This document shows positions 8,394-16,055 of a stretch of DNA of 64,000 bases, piece by piece. The notes beneath the pieces are model-generated. The model made no database searches, was not told the DNA's origin, and worked only from the letters and a program-made list of their open reading frames with translations. The stretch's first letter is position 1. The number at the start of each line of letters is the position of its first letter. The stretch comes from Gammaproteobacteria bacterium (GTDB lineage Bacteria; Pseudomonadota; Gammaproteobacteria; Burkholderiales; Nitrosomonadaceae), in assembly GCA_015709615.1 (NCBI GenBank), contig CP054179.1, forward strand, positions 1,860,001 to 1,924,000. The letters run 5' to 3'. The position numbers and the translations under genes are program-made.

Positions 8394-9122
8394 TTAGCAG
8401 CGATTTTTCTTGGATTCAGCGTTATCAGCTATGTGCACGATAATTGGCATGTGATCACTATTCTCGATCCAGTGAGAGGGAGTACCGACTTTCAAGGAGG
8501 CTCTTTCTAATAGAATTTCTGACAGAAACGCATAATCAATATGATATGGCTTGTCTGAACGCCGATACATGAAAAAAGTAGGTGTATTCTCCTTGCCCTG
8601 TTCCTCGCTCCGTTCATGATGGTAAAGACTTCTTAAGCCGATTTCCTGTAGCTGTCGCACGACATCGCTATGATTCCACCAGCGATCCCAAGCATCCCAA
8701 CATGTGTTACTGTTTAGATCGCCGATAAGAATCGATTCTGGTTGCGTAAGGAAATGCTGATGTTGTTGCAGGTACTTCCAGAGCTGACCAATATAACGAA
8801 ATGTCGGAGAATTTGCCTGCCGGGTCCACGTTGCTAGCAACGAAATTCGATTGGCTACGATGCAAGGAAGAAACAATTCAAGCGAGCCGGGATCAAGACT
8901 CACTGGTTCCAAAGATATATCCGGTTTTGCGAAAACCCCCAATCCCCGGTTCTTATTGCCGCCGACCCACAGATGGTTTTGCGCCCATTTACGGTATGAA
9001 ACATCCGGGCACCTTGCGGGATCCTCACATTCTTGAATAATGCAGATGTCCGGGTCAAGTGTGGAAAGTATGTCAAGCTTCTTCCTTAAAGCACCATTAC
9101 AGTTCCAGCTCACGATTCTCAT
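8394..9122 (-). CDS. Endonuclease/exonuclease/phosphatase (EEP) fold protein
   Basis: The protein is about 242 residues with the EEP hydrolase signatures in order: MRIVSWNCNGA with the metal-site Asn, IIQECED with the catalytic Glu, LIGDLNSN with the catalytic Asp and Asn, PYHIDYAFLS, and NSDHMPIIV with the final Asp-His pair. It should therefore be a metal-dependent phosphoesterase or nuclease; the substrate is not predictable. I use the ATG at 9122 because the conserved strand starts there; a TTG three codons earlier is possible. No strong ribosome site is seen. It lies alone beside decayed mobile elements and a broken restriction gene, which suggests accessory DNA. Confidence 0.8.
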   Translation of the reverse strand: MRIVSWNCNGALRKKLDILSTLDPDICIIQECEDPARCPDVSYRKWAQNHLWVGGNKNRGLGVFAKPDISLEPVSLDPGSLELFLPCIVANRISLLATWTRQANSPTFRYIGQLWKYLQQHQHFLTQPESILIGDLNSNTCWDAWDRWWNHSDVVRQLQEIGLRSLYHHERSEEQGKENTPTFFMYRRSDKPYHIDYAFLSEILLERASLKVGTPSHWIENSDHMPIIVHIADNAESKKNRC

Positions 9123-9180
9123 AATTGCCAATCAGAGTTAGATTTCGCTTAGTTCATTGGAAATCACTTTTGCGTGATAA

Positions 9181-9693
9181 TCAAACCTCAACAATAACCC
9201 CCTGCAACTCCTGAAACAGCAACCGGAAATTCTTCGGCGGTTTTTCTGCGGCTTTTTCCTTTTGCGCATTGCGGATCAGCAGCCGTAGGCGCTGTAAATC
9301 GGCTTGCGGGTATTGTTTGGCGAATTCGGTGAGTGCGTGCTCATCGTTCAGCAAGCGGTCGCGCCAGCGTTCCAATTGATGCAGCCGAGCGGTTTGGTGC
9401 TTGGAGGTTTGTTGCCAGGAATCGAGTTTTTGCTGGATCGGCAGGGCGTCGATTTCGCGCATGAGGCGGCCGATGTATTGCAGTTGCCGCCGCCGCGCGC
9501 CGTGTTTTTGCATCGACCGAGCCAGTGCGATGGCGTCTACCAAAATTTCCGGCAGATCAAACTCGGCCAGTTTCTTCGGATCCAGTTCCACCAGTTGCTC
9601 GCCGATTTCCTGCAAGGCATGCATGTCTTTCTTGCGTTGCGTTTTACTTGGTTCGATTGCTTCTGTGTCGTCGTATTCCGGTTCTTTTTGCAC
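9181..9693 (-). CDS. darP: Dual-action ribosomal maturation protein DarP (YjgA, DUF615)
   Basis: This 170-residue charged helical protein matches the YjgA/DarP family, which binds late 50S precursors and aids ribosome assembly. Recognisable segments are PSKTQRKKDMHALQEIG, LPEILVDAIALARSM, and RRRQLQYIGRLMREID. The start is GTG at 9693 behind ATAGG. It is divergent from pmbA, 87 bp away; the same yjgA-pmbA pairing is common in proteobacteria and supports both calls. Confidence 0.9.
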   Translation of the reverse strand: MQKEPEYDDTEAIEPSKTQRKKDMHALQEIGEQLVELDPKKLAEFDLPEILVDAIALARSMQKHGARRRQLQYIGRLMREIDALPIQQKLDSWQQTSKHQTARLHQLERWRDRLLNDEHALTEFAKQYPQADLQRLRLLIRNAQKEKAAEKPPKNFRLLFQELQGVIVEV

Positions 9694-9780
9694 GGTAACC
9701 TATGTAATGCAGTGTGAATAAGCTGTTATCATAGCTTCCTCGTTTGAAATCCGCTTATATTTTCATCCCGATTGCACACC

Positions 9781-11139
9781 ATGAATAACTTGACCGTTTC
9801 CGATACCCGATTTTCCTATTCCATCAGCACGCTGCAGCAAATCGCTCGCGATATTCTGCAACATGCCCAAAAAGGCGGCGCCAGCGCTTGCGAAACCAAC
9901 GTGTCCGACGGCTTCGGCCAGACCGCCACGGTGCGGCGGGATGCAGTGGAAACGATCGAATACAATCGCGACAAAGGATTGTCCGTGACGGTGTATATCG
10001 GGCAAAAGCGCGGCCATGCCAGTACGTCGGATTTCTCACCGCAGGCGATCAGCGATACGGTAGCGGCGGCGTTGTCGATCGCGCGTTATACCGCGGACGA
10101 CGATTGCGCCGGATTGGCGGACGCGGAACTGCTGGCCAAAAACTATCCGGAGTTGAATTTGTACTATCCTTGGCAAATCAGCGTCGAAGAAGCGATCGAT
10201 CTGGCGAAAAGCTGCGAGCAAGCCGCGTTCGCGGCGGACAAGCGCATCACCAATTCCGAAGGCGCGACGATTTCCGTCAGCGAGTCGCAGTTTATTTATG
10301 CCAACAGCCTGGGGTTCATGGGTGGTTATCCTTTGTCGCGCCACAGCGTCAGTTGCGCGATGATCGCCGAGCAGGGCGACAGCAAGCAACGCGATTACTG
10401 GTACAGCGTGGCACGTGACGCCGCCGATCTGGAACCGGTGCAAAGCATCGGGGAAAAAGCGGGCAAACGCAGCGCGGCGCGTCTGGGCGCGCGCAAAATC
10501 GATACCCGTGAGGTGCCGGTTCTGTTTGAAGCGCCGATCGCTTCCGGCTTGATCGGACATTTCGCGAGCGCAGTGAGCGGCGGCAGTTTGTATCGTAAAT
10601 CTTCTTTCTTACTGAACAGCATCGGCCAGCAGATTTTTGCGCCGGATATCCAGATTCTGGAACGTCCGTATCTGCACAAAGGATTGGCGAGCGGTCCGTT
10701 TGACGACGACGGTGTCGCTACCGTCGACCGCAACGTGGTGGAAAACGGTGTCGTGCAAGGTTATTTCCTGGGCAGTTATTCGGCGCGCAAACTTGGCATG
10801 CGCACCACCGGTAACGCCGGTGGCACCCATAATCTGATCATGCAAAATGGCGCGGCAATTAGCTTTGACGCGCTGTTGAAGCAGATGGGCAGCGGCCTGT
10901 TAGTCACCGAATTGCTTGGTCACGGCATCAACGCCGTCACCGGCGATTATTCGCGCGGCGCTTCCGGTTTCTGGGTCGAGAACGGCGCTATCAGTTATCC
11001 GGTGGAAGAGATCACCATCGCCGGAAATCTGAAGGATATGTTCCAGGGCATCGCCGCGATCGGCAACGATGTCATCGTGCGCGGATCGAAACAGTGTGGC
11101 TCGGTATTGATCAACCGTATGACGGTTGCCGGGGGTTAA
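9781..11139 (+). CDS. pmbA: Metalloprotease subunit PmbA/TldE
   Basis: The protein is 452 residues from the ATG at 9781 (a TTG three codons upstream is less likely), close to the usual 450. It is the TldE half of the TldD-TldE heterodimer that degrades unfolded peptides and matures some modified peptides. TldE itself lacks the HExxxH zinc motif, which belongs to TldD. Family features are ETIEYNRDKGLSVTVYIG, the central ASAVSGGSLYRKSSFLL, and the C-terminal TELLGHGINAVTGDYSRG with FWVENG and EEITIAGNLKDM. tldD is not in this window. It is divergent from darP. Confidence 0.92.
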   Translation: MNNLTVSDTRFSYSISTLQQIARDILQHAQKGGASACETNVSDGFGQTATVRRDAVETIEYNRDKGLSVTVYIGQKRGHASTSDFSPQAISDTVAAALSIARYTADDDCAGLADAELLAKNYPELNLYYPWQISVEEAIDLAKSCEQAAFAADKRITNSEGATISVSESQFIYANSLGFMGGYPLSRHSVSCAMIAEQGDSKQRDYWYSVARDAADLEPVQSIGEKAGKRSAARLGARKIDTREVPVLFEAPIASGLIGHFASAVSGGSLYRKSSFLLNSIGQQIFAPDIQILERPYLHKGLASGPFDDDGVATVDRNVVENGVVQGYFLGSYSARKLGMRTTGNAGGTHNLIMQNGAAISFDALLKQMGSGLLVTELLGHGINAVTGDYSRGASGFWVENGAISYPVEEITIAGNLKDMFQGIAAIGNDVIVRGSKQCGSVLINRMTVAGG

Positions 11140-11437
11140 GGAAGTTCCGCAAAACCTACTGGTTTGTTTCTCCTGATTTCGCCTGGCTTGGCCGCCGCTC
11201 GCTATCTTTCCCGGAGTATTCTTAATGCTGTGCAAGGATTATTCCGGTGTTCTAAAAACGCGAAATATCCGATTCCCTTCATCAGTATTTTGTCATTCAA
11301 GTGATTTTTCTCACAGACCGCTGTGTCCGTTCTTTTTACACTGGTAAAAGTCAAAAGCTAAGTAAAACGCACCAAACAGTATTGATTTATTAATTTGTCT
11401 GCTGTTTAACAATGAGTCGTTTATATCGGGAGAAATC
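11140..11437. other. Intergenic region before the PEP-CTERM pair
   Basis: There are 298 bp without a gene. A short inverted repeat, CACAG-ACCG-CTGTG, lies near 11311-11324. The last bases carry a good ribosome site (CGGGAGAAATC) for 11438. I found no sigma-54 type promoter. Confidence 0.4.
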
Positions 11438-12064
11438 ATGAAATACTTTTCACGCAAGATTGCAATTTTATTTATCAGCGTATTATTCGTCAGTAATTTT
11501 ATTGTAATTGGACTCGCATCCGCATCCTCCATCACACTCATCGATCAAGAAAATCCGGGGCCTTATGAGACAACCAATGGTGCTCTTGCACCATTTTCAT
11601 TCGGCCAATCCTTTACACCGGGTTTCTCTTCGATGAATGCCATTGAATTTTTATTGGGCGGAACCGGAACAGCTGTTGTGAATATACGCGATGAGGTTTT
11701 AGGACCGGACGGTTTTGGCGGAACTATAATCGCACAATCGTTGCCGCTATCGTTTAACTATAGCGGCAGTTATTTATTTCGTTTCGATTTCCCGTCTATG
11801 GTACCGCTAAACCCGGGGCATACTTATGTAGCTGAGATCTCCCTCATCAGTGGCGATATCGGTGTTCGTCATACCCAGGGAAATGCCTATGGCGGCGGTC
11901 AATTCCTTCATCAAGATTTTCCTTTAGATGTTTTCTCCGAAACTGACCTTGTATTCGCGGAAGGCATTATGACGGCTGTTCCAGAACCGGAAAGCTACGT
12001 TATGTTGATAGCTGGGCTCGGTTTATTCCTGGCACAGCGAAGAAGAAAATCAACTGAATATTGA
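11438..12064 (+). CDS. PEP-CTERM sorting domain protein
   Basis: This 208-residue exported protein has an N-terminal signal peptide (KIAILFISVLFVSNFIVIG...ASASS). Its tail is a textbook PEP-CTERM signal: VPEPESYV, then a hydrophobic stretch (MLIAGLGLFLA), then QRRRK. Exosortase should remove this tail and route the protein to the outer surface or matrix. The body is beta-rich and small, with no enzyme motif that I recognise. It is preceded by CGGGAGAAATC. A second PEP-CTERM gene follows 88 bp downstream in the same direction. The exosortase genes are not in the window. Confidence 0.9.
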   Translation: MKYFSRKIAILFISVLFVSNFIVIGLASASSITLIDQENPGPYETTNGALAPFSFGQSFTPGFSSMNAIEFLLGGTGTAVVNIRDEVLGPDGFGGTIIAQSLPLSFNYSGSYLFRFDFPSMVPLNPGHTYVAEISLISGDIGVRHTQGNAYGGGQFLHQDFPLDVFSETDLVFAEGIMTAVPEPESYVMLIAGLGLFLAQRRRKSTEY

Positions 12065-12152
12065 AGAATAGCTTTCATCGCCATACCAATACCCATCGTT
12101 ATTAAATCAGCCGGATCAAATTTTTACAGCTTTTTTGTACAAGGAGGCATAG

Positions 12153-12941
12153 ATGCTGATACGTTACTTTTCACCCAAATCTGCACGCGCATTCGGATTG
12201 TTCGGTATCTTAGGATTGCTGTCCGCAAACCCTGTAATGTCTGCATCCCTGCTGCTCGATAGCTTTGACGCACCGGCCCCCAGGGAGTCAATCGTGGTAA
12301 CGGTTGCGGGAGATTTCGATACACCGGGGGTAGCAGGGGAAATTCAAACTTCTACCCCGGCAGTACCGGGAGGTGTCCGGGAAGCTTTCTTGCATGTATA
12401 CAATAACCCCCTTAGCAGTGCGTCGGTGCTGCAAGTCGGCGAGGGTAATTTGAGTGTCGCGCAAGGCACAGGCGCCATGGCGGAAACTCTGATTACCTAC
12501 GGAGCATTTACAAGACCGACTGGCGATCCACATGTCGGCGGACCATTGTTGGGGTTGGATCTTTCCGGATATAACGCATTGAAATTTGATTTTTCCGGCG
12601 TAGAGGATTGGTTGAACGTTAATGTGGTCTTTTATACAGCAGTCCCATTAAATCCGTTAACACCGCTTTTTTATTCGCAATCGGGTATTAATATTGTACC
12701 GGCCGTTCCTGGAGGACCGCTATCGTTCACCCTGGGCGTATCCAACAATGCCGATTTCAACTGGCATCAGGTGGATGGTGTCGTCGTTGAAATCAATCGT
12801 TCCGGGCCGATACCCAGCACCTCTTATACCTTGGATCGACTCAGTTTCGAAACGATAACGCCCGTTCCGGAACCGCAAACCTGGGTATTGCTGCTTGCTG
12901 GTTTGAGCGCACTGATGTTATTCAGACGCCGTGACAGCTAA
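12153..12941 (+). CDS. PEP-CTERM sorting domain protein
   Basis: This 262-residue secreted protein starts at an ATG with a near-perfect AAGGAGG ribosome site. The signal peptide (SARAFGLFGILGLLSANPVMSAS) is followed by a beta-sandwich-like body with several DFSG/LDLSG strands and DRLSFETI near the end. The C terminus is VPEPQTWVLLLAGLSAL followed by FRRRDS, the exosortase sorting signal. The function of the mature part is unknown. It is likely co-expressed with the PEP-CTERM gene upstream. A weak inverted repeat (GTAGGCCCG / CGGGTCTAC) in the short gap to the convergent tusA-like gene could help termination. Confidence 0.9.
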   Translation: MLIRYFSPKSARAFGLFGILGLLSANPVMSASLLLDSFDAPAPRESIVVTVAGDFDTPGVAGEIQTSTPAVPGGVREAFLHVYNNPLSSASVLQVGEGNLSVAQGTGAMAETLITYGAFTRPTGDPHVGGPLLGLDLSGYNALKFDFSGVEDWLNVNVVFYTAVPLNPLTPLFYSQSGINIVPAVPGGPLSFTLGVSNNADFNWHQVDGVVVEINRSGPIPSTSYTLDRLSFETITPVPEPQTWVLLLAGLSALMLFRRRDS

Positions 12942-12997
12942 CCCCTCGTTTTCTGTATGTAGGCCCGGTTTTGCCTCCCTTAATCGGGTCTACACGC

Positions 12998-13228
12998 TCA
13001 ACGCTTCTTCAGCAGAAAAATAAACTCCCGTTCCACTTCGGCCAACGACAACAACTCATTGCCGGTTTGTTCGGCGAAAACCTGAAAGTCGATCACCGAA
13101 CCCGGATCGGTGGCGACGATTTTCAGAATTTGTCCGCTGACCATCCCGGCCAGCGATTGTTTGGTGCGTAATATGGGCAACGGGCAATTCAGACCGCGCG
13201 CATCGAGCTCTTTATCTACTTCATGCAT
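12998..13228 (-). CDS. TusA-like sulfurtransferase
   Basis: This 76-residue protein has the SirA/TusA/YeeD fold. The signature LDARGLNCPLPIL contains the CPxP motif, whose Cys carries the persulfide. GQILKIVATDPGS and the LLSLAEVEREFIFLLKK strand complete the small alpha-beta fold. TusA-type proteins relay sulfur, for example to tRNA thiolation or to sulfur metabolism; which role applies here cannot be told from sequence. It starts at ATG 13228 and stands alone on the minus strand. Confidence 0.88.
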   Translation of the reverse strand: MHEVDKELDARGLNCPLPILRTKQSLAGMVSGQILKIVATDPGSVIDFQVFAEQTGNELLSLAEVEREFIFLLKKR

Positions 13229-13325
13229 TTTTCAGTCGTGTCGATTTTGTGGCGCATTACTATAATGCCTGCAACTACCAATTCCAAGGGAATTCAAGAG
13301 AATAAAACGTGCGATGCTCTGATCA

Positions 13326-14006
13326 TCATGAACGTTCTATTTGCTCAGTTGAAGCATCGCTTCCGGGTTTGCTAGCGCAATATAGGGTGATGGGGCCAAC
13401 CAAGGTGCGGTAGTACGCGGTCTCTCGCACCGCATGAAATCCGGCTTCGACCATAAAAACCGGCAGCAGGCCGAGCATATGATCGTGAATTTCCTCGAAC
13501 CAGCGCATAAAGCAAGAGATCAGCCACATACCGGCATCGTGCGGCGCGCCGAAATCTGCCACATGCAGCTCACCGCCCGGTTTGAGCACGCGCAATGCTT
13601 CGCGCAACATTAGTTGCTTATCCTGGCGTATTAGATGATGCAGCATCAGACTGGCAAAGATGCGATCGAAACTTGCATCCGGAAAAGGCAGACAAGCCGC
13701 CGAACCCAGTTGCAGCATGATATTCTCTCCCGCTTTCTCAGTCTTCTCGCGTGCAATGATCAGTGCCTGAAAATCCATGTCCAATCCATAAACGGCTGCG
13801 CCCGGCTCGGTTTGTTTGATCAGTAGCGTCAGCGTTCCGGTACCGCATCCCGCATCCAGCACAGTCTGTCCGGGTTGAAGGTGCGCTTGTGCAATCAACG
13901 CCGCCTTGATCCCCGTTTCGGGAAAAAAGCGCCGCATCATGGGATCGTACCAGCGTGTCAGCCAGTGAAAATGAAACGCCGGAATGAAATGTGGCTGTTT
14001 TTTCAT
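13326..14006 (-). CDS. Class I SAM-dependent methyltransferase
   Basis: The 226-residue protein has the Rossmann methyltransferase order: motif I VLDAGCGTGTLTLL, the acidic end of strand 2 in VYGLDMDFQAL, GSAACLPFPDASFDRIFASL (motif II/III), and MLREALRVLKPGGELHVADF. HFHWLTRWYDPMMRRFFPE at the front resembles UbiE-like small-molecule methyltransferases. The substrate is not identifiable. The next gene upstream on this strand (the nuclease-like protein) begins 73 bp before, so the two may be co-transcribed. Confidence 0.85.
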   Translation of the reverse strand: MKKQPHFIPAFHFHWLTRWYDPMMRRFFPETGIKAALIAQAHLQPGQTVLDAGCGTGTLTLLIKQTEPGAAVYGLDMDFQALIIAREKTEKAGENIMLQLGSAACLPFPDASFDRIFASLMLHHLIRQDKQLMLREALRVLKPGGELHVADFGAPHDAGMWLISCFMRWFEEIHDHMLGLLPVFMVEAGFHAVRETAYYRTLVGPITLYCASKPGSDASTEQIERS

Positions 14007-14079
14007 ACCATGGGAATCAACATTCTTGGATACTCTCGTTGAACTATCCGATCCGGTCTTTCGCTGCCGGAAAGATCAA

Positions 14080-14961
14080 TTATTTCGAGACGAATTCCAC
14101 CGTATTGAGATCGACTTGAATCTTGATTTGATTGTTCACTTGCTCCAGCGTGTCGCTCAACCTGCTTTTGATGCGTCCTTCTTGCGCCGTATGCACGATA
14201 AATTTGTCGTCTTCACCCGGTTTGTGCGCAAGAAAGTCATCCAGATCCATACCGGGTTCAAACGAACCGCCAGCCCATTTCAGCGCATCCACGCAACGGC
14301 GGAAGATCTTAGGGTAAATGAGCGCACCTTGCTCGGGTCCGAGATCGTCGAGCGTTGTTACAGAGAATTGGCGTGTTTTATCGAGTTTCCAAATCCCGCG
14401 CCGGGCGGTTTTGGCTTTTTTGTAAGCTGCGATAAGGCTGGTCTTGGTCTCCAACGCGAGACCGCCGGAGTAAAATCCGAGATAAGCCAACCCCGATTCG
14501 ACTGCATGATAGTTGTAAGTATTCTTCAGCAATGCTGTCGTCAGCTTTGTTTCGGCGCCGTCTTCCAATCCGGAATCAAGCAAAACAAACGCGATCGGCC
14601 TGCCATGCGCTTCAAAACCGTCGGTCAATATTTCCGCACGCTTTGTCCAATGAAAACCGGCCGGTGCAATATCCCAATTCCATTCTTTGGGATTCTCCCC
14701 AAGCCATTTCAACAAACCGTTGCGGCTTGCACGGCCATGAGGCTGCGCCGCTCCGCCATAGTGCAATTCAGGTGTATCGATGGCTTGGAAGCGCAGCTGA
14801 TAACTTTCAGTGCCACTGGCCTCACTCGGTTCGGAATAACGGGGAAGATCGGCAAACAGGGACATGTCATCCGCGATAAAGCGCATGCTGTCTCCATCCG
14901 GGGATTGGCGATGCATGACGGCGAGCTGCCCTTTGATCAATTTGTAATAGCCTAGCGACAT
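14080..14961 (-). CDS. Staphylococcal nuclease (SNase)-like domain protein
   Basis: This 293-residue protein has an N-terminal SNase-like OB fold. QLRFQAIDTPELHYG matches the R-x-x-x-IDTPE core of thermonucleases, and RPIAFVLL and GLAYLGFYSG follow. An internal DGDSMRF supplies an early acidic pair. The C-terminal 100 residues (after RRGIWKLDKTRQF) belong to no family I recognise. No signal peptide is seen, so it is probably cytoplasmic. An AAGGAGA ribosome site precedes the ATG at 14961. Whether it is an active nuclease is uncertain. Confidence 0.72.
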   Translation of the reverse strand: MSLGYYKLIKGQLAVMHRQSPDGDSMRFIADDMSLFADLPRYSEPSEASGTESYQLRFQAIDTPELHYGGAAQPHGRASRNGLLKWLGENPKEWNWDIAPAGFHWTKRAEILTDGFEAHGRPIAFVLLDSGLEDGAETKLTTALLKNTYNYHAVESGLAYLGFYSGGLALETKTSLIAAYKKAKTARRGIWKLDKTRQFSVTTLDDLGPEQGALIYPKIFRRCVDALKWAGGSFEPGMDLDDFLAHKPGEDDKFIVHTAQEGRIKSRLSDTLEQVNNQIKIQVDLNTVEFVSK

Positions 14962-15096
14962 GAGTTTCTCCTTATCAGCAGTTTTTCAGAGTTTCCCTAA
15001 GCAAAGGAACCGAGGAATCGATTGGCTATTATAATCAGCTTGTTTGAATTCGCCAGAAAAAACACCGGCAAGAAAATTACCGTAGAAACGGACCGG

Positions 15097-15972
15097 CTAC
15101 TCGCGGCGGATTCCGGCGAAGCGAACCCCCAGCAGGTTAATGCACAACCCCGTAATAATTAGAACCGCAGCAGCGATTTTCCACGCATAGATTGGCTCTC
15201 CCATCACGAATGCCGAGCTCGCAAACCCGAACACCGGTACGAGTAGCGAAAACGGCGCGACCGTCGCCGCCGGATAGTGGCTCAACAACCAATTCCACGC
15301 TGCGAAGCCCAGCAGGGTAACCGGGTAGGCGTTGTATCCGATGGATGCAAACGAGCGCCACGTCAGCTCGGACATACTTGCGAGATTCCAGGCGTCTTGT
15401 TCAAAGATGAATGACACCAGCAACAGCGGTGGCCATGCAACAAAGCTTCCCCAGATGACCAGCGCCAGCATGTCGATCTTACCGAGCCGTTTGGAAATCA
15501 GATTACCTGCGCCCCACGAAGCCGCAGCTGCAACGATCAGCACCATGCCCAACGCCGAGATGTCGCCACCCAGATTGGCAGCGACAAGCCCGATACCGCA
15601 AAATGCGACGATCGCACCGGTGATTTGCCAGCCGGAAGGTTTCTCATCCAGAAACACGATCGCCAATAACATCGTAAAGAACACCTGCACTTGCAGCAAT
15701 AGCGAAGCCAAACCGGCGGTCGCACCGGTAGCCATGCCGAAGAACAGCAAAGTAAATTGCAGCGCAAACATCGTGAATCCGAAAATCAGCACGCGCCGGA
15801 AAGCGATAGCAGGCCGCTGAACGAAAAAGACCGCGGGAAACGCCGCAAAAAAGAAACGCAACGCGCACAACAGAACCGGCGGAAGCTCGTCAAGCCCTGC
15901 CTTGATCATCACGAAATTGAACCCCCAGATCACCGCCACGAAAACGGCCAGTGCGATATGTTGCAGATGCAT
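15097..15972 (-). CDS. EamA-family exporter, O-acetylserine/cysteine exporter-like
   Basis: The 291-residue inner-membrane protein has about ten hydrophobic helices in two EamA repeats. The start (HIALAVFVAVIWGFNFVMIK) and LPPVLLCALRFFFAAFPAV are very close to E. coli EamA (YdeD), which exports O-acetylserine and cysteine. The end of repeat 2 (VAPFSLLVPVFGFASSAFV, VLIITGLCINLLG) also agrees. The substrate is inferred from this resemblance only. The gene is monocistronic by spacing. Confidence 0.82.
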   Translation of the reverse strand: MHLQHIALAVFVAVIWGFNFVMIKAGLDELPPVLLCALRFFFAAFPAVFFVQRPAIAFRRVLIFGFTMFALQFTLLFFGMATGATAGLASLLLQVQVFFTMLLAIVFLDEKPSGWQITGAIVAFCGIGLVAANLGGDISALGMVLIVAAAASWGAGNLISKRLGKIDMLALVIWGSFVAWPPLLLVSFIFEQDAWNLASMSELTWRSFASIGYNAYPVTLLGFAAWNWLLSHYPAATVAPFSLLVPVFGFASSAFVMGEPIYAWKIAAAVLIITGLCINLLGVRFAGIRRE

Positions 15973-16055
15973 GGTTTTATGTGCGTAGTCGCAGTGTGAA
16001 TCAGGTTCTCAGAATAACGGAGATGGAATTCTTGGACGGTTTCTCAAAAATTGAA

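Noticed and set aside
11305..11330. CRP site upstream of the first PEP-CTERM gene
   Set aside because: TCACA-N6-TGTGT has the half-sites in the wrong order for CRP.
13984..14955. 323-codon plus-strand frame opposite the nuclease-like gene
   Set aside because: The minus strand has AAGGAGA and an SNase motif; the plus-strand frame has neither motifs nor a ribosome site.
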